Positions 35,826 through 47,751 of a stretch of 64,000 nucleotides of DNA are shown in pieces. Under the pieces are notes generated by a model. It ran no database searches. It had not been told where the DNA came from and saw only the letters and a program-made list of their open reading frames with translations. The position numbers were made by a program, and so were the translations under genes. The first letter of the stretch is position 1. Each line of letters starts with the position of its first letter. The DNA is from Cordylochernes scorpioides (lineage: Eukaryota > Arthropoda > Arachnida > Pseudoscorpiones > Chernetidae), in contig CP092865.1 of the NCBI GenBank assembly GCA_030710605.1, positions 138,646,840 through 138,710,839 of the forward strand, written 5' to 3'.

Positions 35826-36180
35826 TACAATATAATGCTGGCTTATGATTGTAAAACGACATTTGAAAATTATCCCGCATGTGTTTCTTTTAAACGAAAT
35901 ATCGAAATTTATTCTTAAGGAGAAATAACGATTATTTCTAACCTTAGGGATGAAGTATGAAAGGATGAATTGTGAAGGGTAATGATATATAAACGGAAAA
36001 ATAATTCCCATCCCTGGACACTTTTATTTTTCCGTTTAGCATTATTCTTCACAATTCACCCTTTCATACTTCATCCCTAAGGGGTTAGAAATAATCATTA
36101 TTTCTCCTTAAAATAAATTTCGATTTTTCGTTCAAAAGAAATACGTACGGGATCATTTTCAAATGCCGTTTTACAACGAA
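35826..36180. repeat. Palindromic SINE with tRNA head mostly deleted
   Basis: Same GGGATAATC-type subfamily as 31958-32310. Only TTCCCATCCCTGGACAC remains from the head. Confidence 0.65.
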
Positions 36181-36229
36181 ATATTTACTTACTATTGTTT
36201 TGAAAATGGAGCAATCCATAAATAAATAT

Positions 36230-36455
36230 TTAATTAAAAAGACATATACTAGATCATCATTTATTTTACCAATATTTCAGTTGGCTAAACGCCAACCTTT
36301 ATCAAGGTATTATAACATATTATTGAATTAAAATATTGAATTAAAGCGAGATTAATATGTTATAACACCTTGATAAAGGTTGGCGTTCAGCCAACTGAAA
36401 TATTGGTAAAATAAATGATCTTTTGTTTCAATATATGTCTTTTTAATTAAAAAAA
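36230..36455. repeat. MITE without insertion
   Basis: Inverted ends of about 90 bp: TTAATTAAAAAGACATATAC, TTTACCAATATTTCAGTTGG and GCCAACCTTTATCAAGG, mirrored after a short AT spacer. It is the undisrupted form of the MITE that encloses the SINE at 4915-5515. Confidence 0.7.
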
Positions 36456-36799
36456 CTTACCTTTATATCTTAATATAAGTATTTAGTGCATTATTTTATC
36501 TGGAAATACAGCGAAAGCAGACGACATACTCATGATGTTCGAAAAAATACTTTTTTTTTTCCGGTTGACATAACCTATTTTAGATTAAATACTTGATTCA
36601 AATTGTTTATTATTGGTATATTAGCATTTTATTTTATAATATAAAATCTAAAACTATATGACATTCACAGAAAATCGTTTAAAAAACAAATTGAATCATT
36701 ACAAAGTTTGAACAATACTGTTATTGGGAAAATTGGTGAATGAATTAATCCCTCTCTTTTTCTAATGAAAAATCTTAAAGTATGGTTACCTTTAATATA

Positions 36800-37068
36800 A
36801 TTTAATAAGGATTACTCCTTTCAAAGGAATGGCAATACATTCAGACGGAACAAGAACCTATGAGACATGCAACAACTGTCCTGGAGTGGAACTAACACCT
36901 ACCCACATATTCTCATGCCCAGCAATGGCCGCAGCCTTGCAGAAAATTGACATGGACCCAGAGCAGCAGCTTTACACACCCAAGATAGTGGACATTGCTG
37001 CTGCTGTGATAGAGATGTATGGAGACATTGGACACGACAACAACAACGTGGATTGCTCGCTCTTTTGA
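36800..37068 (+). pseudogene. LINE reverse transcriptase zinc-binding tail
   Basis: The frame reads TYETCNNCPGVELTPTHIF, then SCPAMAAALQKI, then PKIVDIAAAVIEMYGD, and stops. The C-x2-C-x9-H-x3-C spacing matches the C-terminal finger of LINE RTs. IR1-L lacks most of it (a deletion near 2170-2190). Confidence 0.6.
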
Positions 37069-37439
37069 AATAGCAAAATATGATAATAAATGATATAGTA
37101 TTTCTACATAGGAAGATATAATCTAGAATTCCATCTGTATGGGCACAGAAGATGCAATGCAATAGGATTTTATAATTCGGCAAAAAGCTACCAGTGTATT
37201 AGAAGTTTACGTTGAAAAGGCACAGTGAGACTCTGAAGTATCAGAGTTGACATATAAAAGGCAATATCGGTTTGATATATTGATATGAAGAAATTATTGA
37301 GAATTATAATATTAGATAGGTATTCACGATTGAAAAACCATATTGAACATTTTGAATATTTTCTAATTTTCCGTTTAAAGATCCTTCATGACTTGGCTTG
37401 AAATGACAGAATTATAAGACAACATCAGAAGAGAGCGGC

Positions 37440-38262
37440 ATGTGTTTGTAGTGTCTCACGGGAGACTGAATACTGTACACGAGGTGTGGAAGTGCTGAGC
37501 CACCTGAGTGGTGACCTAGCAGGAGAGAGCGGCCATGTTTGTAGTGTCTCACGGGAGACTGACTACTGTACACGAGGTGTGGAAGTGCTGAGCCACCTGA
37601 GTGGTGACCTAGCAGGAGAGAGCGGCCATGTTTGTAGTGTCTCACGGGAGACTAACTACTGTACACGAGGTGTGGAAGTGCTGAGCCACCTGAGTGGTGA
37701 CCTAGCAGGAGAGAGCGGCCATGTTTGTAGTGTCTCACGGGAGACTGACTACTGTACACGAGGTGTGGAAGTGCTGAGCCACCTGAGTGGTGACCTAGCA
37801 GGAGAGAGCGGCCATGTTTGTAGTGTCTCACGGGAGACTGACTACTGTACACGAGGTGTGGAAGTGCTGAGCCACCTGAGTGGTGACCTAGCAGGAGAGA
37901 GCGGCCATGTTTGTAGTGTCTCACGGGAGTCTGACTCCTGTACACGAGGTGTGGAAGTGCTGAGCCACCTGAGTGGTGACCTAGCAGGAGAGAGCGGCCA
38001 TGTTTGTAGTGTCTCACGGGAGACTGACTACTGTACACGAGGTGTGGAAGTGCTGAGCCACCTGAGTGGTGACCTAGCAGGAGAGAGCGGCCATGTTTGT
38101 AGTGTCTCACGGGAGCCTAACTACTGTACACGAGGTGTGGAAGTGCTGAGCCACCTGAGTGGTGACCTAGCAGGAGAGAGCGGCCATGTTTGCAGTGTCT
38201 CACGGGAGTCTGACTCCTGTACACGAGGTGTGGAAGTGCTGAGCCACCTGAGTGGTGACCCG
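37440..38262. repeat. Minisatellite, about 9 units of 93 bp
   Basis: Every unit is 93 bp, so one frame (37486-38421, plus) stays open for 311 codons as a 31-residue repeat (VEVLSHLSGDLAGESG and so on). Units read GACCTAGCAG, unlike the GACCCGGCAG of the partner array; only the edge unit at 38250 has GACCCGGCAG. The non-repeat flank differs between the arms mostly at amino-acid-changing positions, so I do not call a gene. Confidence 0.9.
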
Positions 38263-38865
38263 GCAGAAATCAATAGATCGATGCTGTGGAGCCCAAGTTA
38301 TCCGAGGAATTTGTTTCCCGCCTCAAATCACTCCATCGTTTTACTAGTAGATACTGATGCCATCCAGTATCTATACGTACACCTCAAGACATTTCGAACA
38401 ACAGCTCAGCTAGATACTTGAGTTCCTGTAACATTTCTATTCTGAATCGGAAGAATCTTCCTTCCGTCATTGGTATCCTTTCATATAGTTTGGCATCTGT
38501 GAGGCAGATTTTGACATCCCCTGCATCATCTCGCCTTCTGATCAGAAAAGAAAAAGCAATACTCCAATTTCTGAAGTCACTATTTAATGTTGAAACCGTC
38601 TAGGATGATAATCAGTGGTGTATGTGTGTTTTATCGCAAGTATAAGGTAGATTCACCTACTGGACTGTTCATTCGGACTATAGAATCTCTATTTCTGTGA
38701 AATTCTGTTGAAATTATATATGAAAAAAAGGTGGGGGTGGGGTGCGTACCTGAATCTGTTAAAGGAATTTATTCTTTTTTTTTTTTTCAAAATATATTTC
38801 GAGTGATTTCTTTCTTTTTTGCAAATTTATTTCATAAAAACTTGAAAGTAATGGCTATATACTCA

Positions 38866-39020
38866 TAGACAAAACTTAAAGAAGTACCGTTTATCATGTA
38901 TATCGAGATTCAGACAATAACTCTGAAATATATTACAGTGGCCTTTATTGAAGACACACGAGATAACCAAGTGTGAACATATTGCTTCTGTCCCCTCAAG
39001 TTTTGACAATGAGTGTTATT
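38866..39020. repeat. Tc1/mariner-like MITE
   Basis: CTCATAGACAAAACTTAAAG at the left, GTTTTGACAATGAGTG at the right; AGTGGCCTTTATTGAAGACA inside. Confidence 0.65.
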
Positions 39021-39616
39021 CTCGAGAGATTGCTCCTTTTTTTATCAATTTATTTCGCAAAAGCAACTTAAAATTGATGCATATTTATATAAAGGAGAAA
39101 ATGGCAGTATTGATATTAATGTGTTAAATAATTAAAAAAGAAAAGGATTGAAATAATTTAGAAGTAAAAAATGAGTAGAAAAGGACGTTTCTATTTATTT
39201 GTTAGGTGAATAATTTTAAAGTTTTACACAAACACACAAATACCTATTTAAAATACTTAACAGCAAGGTTTAACAACGGAAACAAGCTTTTAAATAAACT
39301 TTTACACTTCATGAATTCTTATGGACAATTGTATGACGCGTAAAAGCCGAATTTTAAGCCTAGTTCAGTTTTAAGATGCCTTTATTATTAAAAGAAATTG
39401 CAATAAAAGTGTGTGTTTTGCTCCATTAGAATAGTAATACCATTTTATTCGTGATCAAACGTTGTGACCCATTGTACGTATTACATCCCAAACATGATGT
39501 GACACCAGTCATCTCTTGTCTTGAGCTCAATGTACCATCTTGGCGACCGTTAAACCAGTGAGTTTTTATTTTATCAAATCAACTATATAATTTATTGAGT
39601 CCCCAACAAAATGACG

Positions 39617-39940
39617 TCAGTGCAGCTTGAGCTCCGAACCAATGCGGTAGGTTAAAATCTTGTTCCAGTCAAGCTTGGTCCGAGTTACTGGCAGTTGGCG
39701 TCGGAGGGCTTTGAACGTCGTGTCCGACATGGTCTGATAGTTCTCGCATATGGCCGTCTGGTATTCATTTTCAGCTTTCTCCACCAATGCTACGAAGTCT
39801 TTGGCAGTCAGGCTCTCAGTAGAGATGGTGAGGTTCTTCAAACCAGTGAGTTCCTTTAATTGGTCCACGAAGCGTGTCGGCAGGCGTCCATCAGAATATA
39901 GAATGTCTATTTTTTCTAAAGATTGTCTTTCTGTGACTAA
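39617..39940 (-). pseudogene. Possible host exon or retrocopy, leucine-rich C-terminus
   Basis: A stop-free frame of about 108 codons reads [32 protein letters not shown], then a charged helical part and [13 protein letters not shown] followed by a stop. AATAAA lies about 20 bp downstream (minus strand). The composition is balanced and protein-like, unlike the surrounding repeats, and the leucine spacing recalls leucine-rich or F-box proteins. Upstream the same frame continues (MELSGSLRIQ) across one in-frame TGA. I do not recognise the protein. It may be a terminal exon or a decayed copy. Confidence 0.35.
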
Positions 39941-40171
39941 TCATTGGATTCTTAAACTTCCAGACAGCTCCATAGCCCATTTTATTGATATGATCAACTT
40001 TCAGAATGATTTCATTCAAATATAAAATGGCGAATAAGCGCGCGCCATCTGTTTTAAAAAATTGTCACTATTTGTGACACGTATGAGAGTTCACCACTGA
40101 TGGCCCTCCCATTAATATATCATTGTAGTAAGAGGGCATTAGAAATAATTGTTTTATTTAAAATAATAATA

Positions 40172-40349
40172 CAATAAAACCTCTCTGTAAAGGACAACAC
40201 CTCGTTGCAGAGCAAAAGTGTCCTTTATGGAGAGGTGTCCTCTTACCGGAGAGTTGTTACATAGTAAAAATGGTAATTTTGTAAATTAAAACTGTCTTTT
40301 GTAGAGAGGTGTCCTCTAGTGGCAGTGTCCTCTCATGGAGATTCTACTG
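40172..40349. repeat. TA-flanked MITE, CAATAAAACCTCTCTGTAAA ends
   Basis: Ends CAATAAAACCTC and ATTCTACTG are flanked by TA. The interior holds four AGGTGTCC-like motifs in mirror order. Relative of 19022-19180. Confidence 0.65.
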
Positions 40350-40409
40350 TATATATGTGTGTGAGTTATGAAAATAGAGCAATTCTTACTTAAATCATTA
40401 GATAGTAAA

Positions 40410-40530
40410 AAGGCATATATTGAATTGAATAAAATATTTATTTGCCAATATTTCGGTATTAGATAGTAAAAGGCATATAGTGGCAAATATATCTTTTATT
40501 CAATCCAATATATGCCTTTTTACTATCTAA
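40410..40530. repeat. Short palindromic MITE
   Basis: TAGTAAAAAGGCATATATTG is mirrored by AATATATGCCTTTTTACTA. The interior TTTGCCAATATTTCGG resembles the 36230-36455 family. Confidence 0.6.
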
Positions 40531-40734
40531 TATATGTATGTGTGTGTGGAAAAACAAAAAAAAAAAATCATACTCGTCCCAAATAGCTTCAATTTCTTGT
40601 ATCATCAAATTATATATTGATATTTCTCCCTTGTTTTCTGTCTCAAGAATAAGGTAATTGGCTATAAGAGATTTTAGATATTCTATTTGAGTGCCTAATT
40701 AGCGTATGTTCCTAATTAACGAAGATGCAGACAA

Positions 40735-41160
40735 GGTAATAAGACTAAATCCAAATAAATAAATAGTGTGACGTTTCGGTAACAACGCTGTTACCAAAAC
40801 GTCACACACTATATATTTTGATTAGGTCTTATTACCTTGTGTTTATAATCTATAATCATTCACTACCTTGGTGCTCAAGATGGTAACAACGCTGTTACCA
40901 AAACGTCACACACTATATATTTTGATTAGGTCTTATTACCTTGTGTTTATAATCTATAATCATTCACTACCTTGGTGCTCAAGATGGTAACAACGCTGTT
41001 ACCAAAACGTCACACACAATTTATTTGGATTTGGCCTTATTACCTTGTGTTTATAATCTATAATCATTCAGTACTTTTGTCTGAAGATGGTAACAACACT
41101 GTTACCAAAACGTCACACACTATTTATTTGGATTTGGTCTTATTACCTTGTGTTTATAAT
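40735..41160. repeat. Satellite array, about 104-bp units (part 1)
   Basis: Units carry GATGGTAACAACGCTGTTAC, AAAACGTCACACAC and GGTCTTATTACCTTGTG, with starts at 40877, 40981 and 41084. Each unit contains the small palindrome GTAACAACGCTGTTAC. Isolated units: 18556, 58740, 62285 and 63635. Confidence 0.85.
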
Positions 41161-41162
41161 AT

Positions 41163-41998
41163 ACTAGCGGACGTACCCGGCTTCGCCCGGGGTTTTACCC
41201 GAGTAAAGGTTTGTCTAACGAACATTTGTTAAAACAATTCTCTATACACTTATAAAAAAAAATAAAAGATATATTTTGATAACTAGCGGATGTACCCGGC
41301 TTCGCCCGGATTATACCCGAGTAAAGGTTTGTATAACGAACATTTGTTAAAACAATTCTCTATAAACTTATAAAAAAAAATAATAGATATATTTTGATCA
41401 TTTGAAACTCGTAAATTTGAATCTCTCGATAAAGTGAAACTTTTTTCCCGATCCCTTGAAAAATACTCGATAAGTTGAATAAAATCAATATTAATTGGTT
41501 CCCTCGGTAATTGGAAGTTAAAGGAATAGTATCTTGTCTTGGAATTGTATCATTATTCTTGTCTCAAATAAATTGCCGTGTCATCCTGAATTTTGTCTTT
41601 CCTAATTTTCTACATTACAAAATCATCATTTTATCTATTCTCCCAATATATATGTTGTAGATAAATGATAAAACTAACTTTGACTTGTGCGCAATTAATA
41701 GGTAGAAAATCTTACTCTTGATAAATAATCTTTAAGATAATAAACTTAGTGATAATAAAACTTATAGATAAAAAAACTTGTTATCATCGTCGCAATGGGG
41801 GCGCTGCTTGCGAGTTAAATATACAAATCTGCAAATAACTCTAAGGATATTCAAGATATTCAAGAAATTATTTTTTCAAAAACCTTCCCGGGGATATACC
41901 TAATAATATCCCAAAATTTCACGGCGATTGTATGTATGGTTTTTGAATCTATAGAGTACACACAGACAGACATTCAATTTTATATATATATATAGATA
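41163..41998 (+). repeat. Two CTAG-family elements inserted in the satellite
   Basis: A truncated copy (41163-41281, starting CTAGCGGACGTACCCGGCTT) lies directly before a long one (41285-41998, starting CTAGCGGATGTACCCGGCTT). The long copy ends ACAGACAGACATTCAATTTT then TATATATAGAT. The satellite resumes in the same phase at 41999, so the insertion split one array. Confidence 0.65.
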
Positions 41999-42400
41999 AT
42001 CATTCAGTACTTTTGACTGAAGATGGTAACAACACTGTTACCAAAACGTCACACACTATTTATTTGGATTTGGTCTTATTACCTTGTGTTTATAATCTAT
42101 AATCATTCAGTACTTTTGTCTGAAGATGGTAACAACGCTGTTACTGAAACGTCACACATTATATATTTGGATTAGGTCTTATTACCTTGTGTTTATAATC
42201 AATAATCATTCAGTGCTTTTGTCTGAAGATAGTAACAATGCTGTTACCAAAACGTCACACACTATTTATTTGGATTAGGTCTTATTAACTTGTGATTATA
42301 ATCTATAATGATTCAGTGCTTTTGTCTGAAGATGGTAACAACGCTGTTACTGAAACGTCACACACTATTTATTTGGATTTGATCGTATTACCTTGTGTTT
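41999..42400. repeat. Satellite array, about 104-bp units (part 2)
   Basis: Four further units continue the array of 40735-41160, with variants AACACTG and AATGCTG at the palindrome centre. Confidence 0.85.
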
Positions 42401-42902
42401 ATAATCTATAAACCATATTGTGTCTTATCAAGTTTCAGTTATGTTTCGCTACATGAGAACTTCTTTGGTTCTGATCTTACATCCATCCATTTAACCGCCA
42501 TTGGCAGAAATCCAAGGCCATTTTACGGTCTGCTGCGACGTCTAAATAGATATCGACCTATGAAAACATACTTCAGTATTTTTGACACCCTACTAAAATA
42601 TAAAAAATTGTAGAAAAAACATGTTGGCAGGTTGAATCCATAAATATTGTTAATAAGGCACCTCAACCTTTGACGACACCTTACTCAAAGAAGGCTTATT
42701 TTTATATTTACCTCTTAGTTATCACAACGCCCACCACGCACACAAAACCAACACACACACAAGGCACACACATAACAACAATAACAACAAAACACACAAG
42801 ACACACACACACACAACAACAACAATAACAAAAAACTTTATTAAGGACACTTGTCCCATACAGGATTCTCCCAGATACAGAAGTAAACATAACAGTTATC
42901 TA

Positions 42903-43200
42903 TATAAAGTGGAGATTAACATCGACCTTTCTTCAAGTTGGGTCTATCATCTGTATTACGTCTATTGTCTGTGCTGTTTTCAAGAATTTGTGAAAAGCTA
43001 ATGTATTGGATTTACTTTTCACTAATTTTGACATTAGAACAAATGACGAAACGTTTTCATAACCAATCTTTTGATGGTGTATTTCTCTCTCCTCCTCCAG
43101 TACAGGACAATAAAACATGTGGAAAGTCATGGATAAATTCGCTATTGTACATAGTGCACTTTAAGTTCTTAGATTTCAATAATAAACGTGATTATGATGC
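42903..43200 (-). pseudogene. LINE tail remnant, right copy
   Basis: The minus strand keeps an open stretch of 65 codons reading FHMFYCPVLEEEREIHHQKI, with an H-x3-C pattern, and in a neighbouring frame the LKCT start of the finger. Partner of 26545-26800. It is frameshifted, hence dead. Confidence 0.45.
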
Positions 43201-44468
43201 ACTAGCGCGCCATCTGTTATCAAATTTCGAAACTATTTTAAAGGCGTAAGATTCTTTTTGAAATTAAACAATTTCTACTGCCCTTACTGCAATGGAAAAA
43301 TTAATGGGAGGGCCTGGCTCATCAGTGGTGAACCCTCCCAGTGGTTTCGCCAGTTTAATCTACCATACCGCTGTTATATTGCATTTTTGGAACTTCCTTT
43401 TATAGTGATACTGTTGGTAGAATCTTGGAATGGGTATTTTAGAAGAACTATGGACATAAGCTTTGAGGACAGTAGAATTACATACATTTATAAATTTATA
43501 ATATGCTTCGAGCAATCGCTCTCCCGCTTAACGGATTATGTAAATGTGATTATGTTTAAATAGTGAGAAAATAATTCTTACTAAGGCAACACATCGCTTT
43601 ACAGTCATTGGGATATCATCATTGACGTAAGGCTCCATAGTAGTTGATGTATGAAAATGCTTATAGTGGGAATAAAGTACAGAATTTATTTTTCTTGTAT
43701 ATTCCAACTGTTATCTCTTACTTATCAATTTGTGATATCTCAAAATTTTATATTTGAAAATAAGAAATATACTTTAAGCGCTATTTTTTGAACATATATA
43801 TTTAAAATATATTTCTACAGCTGGTATACTGCAATAATTAAAAATTGAAAGAGGAAAGGCATGGTTCATCAGTGGTGAACCCTTCAAGCGGTTTCGCCAT
43901 TTTCAACTACAGACCGTTTCAATATTGTATTAGACTGAATTGGTATATACTCTGGATTGGAAGCTCTTTGATGTAATCGGTCGTCTATTTTTTTTAAGGA
44001 GACAGAGACAATTTTGTTCATACTCGGTTATCTCGTGTGTCTTCAATAAAGGTCACTGTAATACCTTTCAGAGTTATTGTCTGAATACAGATATATATGA
44101 TAAAAGGTAAAACTTCCTTAAGTTTTGTCCTTGAGTGGATATATAAAACAATGATTATTTCGATAATAAACCTATAAACCTGTTTAATGGGCATTCTTCC
44201 TACCTTCTATAAAGCTTATAATATGATGCACTAGCGCGCCATCTGTTATCAAAATTCAAAACTATTTTAAAGGCGTGAGATTCCTTTTGATATTAAACAA
44301 TTTATACTGCCCTTACTGCAATGGAAAAAATTAATGAGAGGGCCTGGCTCATCAGTGGTGAACCCTCTCAGCGGTTTCGCCAGTTTAATCTACCATACCG
44401 CTGTTATATTGCATTTTTGGAACTTCCTTTTATAGTGATACTGTTGGTAGACTCTTTGAATGGGTATT
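43195..44468. repeat. Direct duplication of a 245-bp MITE-containing unit
   Basis: 43195-43441 and 44225-44468 are nearly identical (GCACTAGCGCGCCATCTGTT through ACTGTTGGTAGA). Each contains the GGCTCATCAGTGGTGAACCC family. A Tc1/mariner-like MITE lies between them at 43980-44145. Arm 2-left lacks the pair. Confidence 0.65.
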
Positions 44469-44919
44469 AAACACTAAGCCTAACAAGTAAAACATCTAAA
44501 TATTTATCGATTTAAAAACCTTTAAAAATTTAATATAAGAATATATTTCCATGCACTCCTTATAAACACTGTGTACTGTAAATTCAACCTTTAAAAGGTT
44601 AACTCAAATGACGATTAAAAATAATGAAAACTTAACTACTGCATGATTCAAGAACTGGGCCTCTTATGTACCAAGTTGTTAGTTGATTTAGGCTTGTTCC
44701 ATAATAGCTGGCCAATTCATTTTCTTGATAAATCAAGAAAAGACAACTATCAACATGTTTCAGGATGTTAGCCCTAATCAGCGTGGTGCATACTGTGCCT
44801 CAAGGACCAATAATTATTCCAAATGGCTTCCTGAGAATTTATTGAGAAAATTACAATTTTATAATTGAAACAAATTGACTTCTTGCCAATAATTTACATT
44901 AAAAATGGAAATAAAACTA

Positions 44920-45150
44920 AAATAAAAATGATCATGCGGGGTAGGTGCCCCGGCGAGTGAGCCCTCTTTCCCAGGCGATGAGCTCCGGTCAGCCCAACCT
45001 GTACGAAGTACCGGTAGATGATGGATTTGGTTGACACCAGGATGGCCTGGTCGTCATCTTCGAGGCCAGACCCGAAAATCCAGGCCCGCAAGTCAGGGGG
45101 TCGCCCGAGGACACTGAAGGCTTCGATGATGAGGGGAGCTCCAGTAGCGA
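44920..45150 (-). pseudogene. LINE reverse transcriptase C-terminal tail fragment
   Basis: The minus strand reads APLIIEAFSVLGRPPDLRAW, then IFGSGLEDDDQAILVSTKS, IIYRYFVQVGL and PGHLPR. Same module as 16371-16541 and 20138-20488. The zinc-binding part and RT are absent. Confidence 0.55.
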
Positions 45151-45771
45151 TGGTCAAGGGAATTATTGAGAAAATGGGTTGGTCAAATATTATGGAACAA
45201 ATATAAATCAACGTTTAGTTGATTTTTTTGTTCCACTAGATAGCGCTCTGCAATCTAAAATCTTTATGTGAGTGGACAGGAAATGCCTTTTTTATTCTTT
45301 TAAAAATCAACACCTAACCTTTTCTATTTTTTATTATTTTTTACACATTCGTATATAGAAGCATATGGCGCCTCTCCCGTCAAAATAAACGCCAAAATGT
45401 ATAATAATAATAATCTATGATGGCGTCAGGTTTTGACGTTTATTTTGACGGGAGAAGCGCCCATTGCTTCTATGGATCAATTTTCTCCCGGCAAATTTTC
45501 CATCTATATTCATATATATGTGTATCAAAAGAGGCATCCCTCTCTTTAAATATGCATTAAAACAATACATTTATAAACCGAGATATGTCTTTCTTTGTCA
45601 TATATATAGGAAATTAAAACATAAAGACACGAGTGTTTCTTTTATATATAAAATCAAAATTTCATTGCAGTAAGGACAGTAGAAGTTTGATTTATATAGA
45701 AAAGAAAAACTCGCGTCTTAATGTTTTCAATTCCTATATAGAAATGACGCGTTATCATTGCTTTATATATA

Positions 45772-46047
45772 CACCTATCCCCCGATTTAAACGGTACTTG
45801 TTTTACACGTTTTCGCTTTTACACAGTTTTCCAAATAAGTTTTTTTTTGTTTTTATCGCACAATACTAAATGCTACTGTGATTGAACACATGCGCTGTGT
45901 ACACATCTCACGAGGAATCCCGAGCTTATGTGCTGACTTGCTGCACACGCACACTGTGTCTGTATTTCTAATTTAAAAAAAAAATTAATTTTCGATTTAC
46001 ACGTTTTTCTCAGGAACGTATCTACCATGTAAATCGGGGGATAGGTG
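45772..46047. repeat. TA-flanked MITE with CACCTATCCCCCGATTTA ends
   Basis: CACCTATCCCCCGATTTAAA at the left and TAAATCGGGGGATAGGTG at the right, TA on both sides. A close relative at 47752-48033 lies in the opposite orientation. Confidence 0.75.
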
Positions 46048-47751
46048 TATATTAAAAATATAGAAGGCATATTCTGACCAGGAGCATGTGCTTTTTAGAT
46101 GGCAGAGCGCCATTTAGTGGAACAGAAATCAACTAAACATTGATTTAACCTGTTCCCTGATATTTTGTCAACCCAATTTCTTGATAAATCAAGAAAAGCC
46201 ATCCACGAACACATTTCAGTCTGATGGTTCTCGTCAGCGTGGTGCAGAGTGTACCTCTACGACCAAAATTTGGTTCCATAAGCTTCCTGAGAAATCAAGA
46301 AATGGGTATTTAAGGCCAAGTTTACGTAAATACGCATTATAGCGTTATACTGAATTCGATTTTTGAATATTATACAAAAAAAAGTAATTTGTTTCTTCCG
46401 TCGAACGACAAATAGATTGTTATCTATCAGGATTACCATTATTTATTAATGCTCCATCAATATTCATCCTATAACCGGGCTTACAACAGATAAATTACCT
46501 CTATGGTGGATCCCCGAATTTTTCCAGCCACAACTTGTGTCTTTTTTTTTTTTTCACAATGGGAAATATTTTTATAGATTTATACGATGATCTATAATTG
46601 AATAAAAATAATATTAGCTTTCTAGGACAGAGATAGTTGAAGTTATTTTTGTTTATTTTCTTTAATTATAATATTACTGTTTAATTTTTATTGTCAAAAC
46701 GCTCTAATTCTTAGTTTACACTAATGGCCAAAACTTAGGTAGAAGTCTTTGATTCTACCAGTAGAGAATCTGTTTGTTTTTTTTTTTTTTTTGAAAGAGA
46801 CAGAGGCAATTTTGTTTGTCCATCCATTGGCTTCCTGGCCCAAATTAGCTCTCTCCTTGCGTAATCCTAAACTGCACGTTGTAAAGCGACGTCAACCACG
46901 TCCTGTCATGATCCTCAATACGCATTACCCTACATCTCTTGTCCCTCATTCAAACCTCCAACATCCAATCAAAATAGCCGCATCAGACCTGGGAACAATA
47001 AGCTGGAAATTTACGTCTTGTACGATCTATAGGGAAATGTTATAGAGGAATATTTGCTTATCAAATGAACACTTGACTGTAATATAGTCGTTATATATAA
47101 AATACGGATTTACGCATATAAAATGAGTCGTTGGTCGTTAGCAGAGATTTGCATAGCATCTGTCTGTCGCCCACCTGTCTCTACATATTTGCATATCATG
47201 GCTTCATACTGAGTTAAGACCATAGTGCTATGTCTCTTTGTCAACTATGTGACAGTGCTCTCTCTGGGATTGTTTGAAGTTTATATGTTAATTTTGTAAT
47301 TATTCTTTTTTTTTTTGTAATTCATAGAAGCATTTTTCTGGCAGACATATTAATTTTTTTTATCATCATCATTTTTGATATTATTATTTTTTTCTTTGTT
47401 AATTATCAAATGATTTGCAATTGTAGTTTGTTTTTTGTTTTGTTGTGTTCCTGTTTAAGCAAAAAAATATATAGAACTAAGGTGTAATATTCAATTCAAA
47501 CATATGGAACCAACATCGATTCATTTTTAAAACAAAGCAAAATCATAAGCTTATACAAGTTTCACTTTTTCAGGGATTTTCATGATTTCGAGATCTAAAA
47601 CCAAAAAAAGCCTATACTACCATTCACAAGAGCATTTTACAAGTAGATTTACTTGTAGATGGCAGAGCGCTATATAATGGGATAACAATAGTGAAAAGCA
47701 GTTCGACTTTTGCTCTTACAAGTATGCCAGAGCCCCAATTTTTTAATTGTA

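Larger units (their letters stand above)
29543..38712. repeat. Right arm of inverted duplication 1 (IR1-R)
   Basis: Reverse complement of IR1-L (1-10373). Arm-specific additions are the insert at 30627-30830, 31735-31915, the LINE tail at 35321-35807, the SINE and MITE at 35826-36455, and the LINE part at 36800-37050. The right edge is near 38712, where ACAGAAATAGAGATT-like sequence still matches window base 15-30 in reverse. Confidence 0.85.

Noticed and set aside
37652-38110. Open minus-strand frame of 152 codons in the 93-bp array
   Set aside because: It is the antisense reading of the same tandem repeat; unit length 93 keeps it open automatically.
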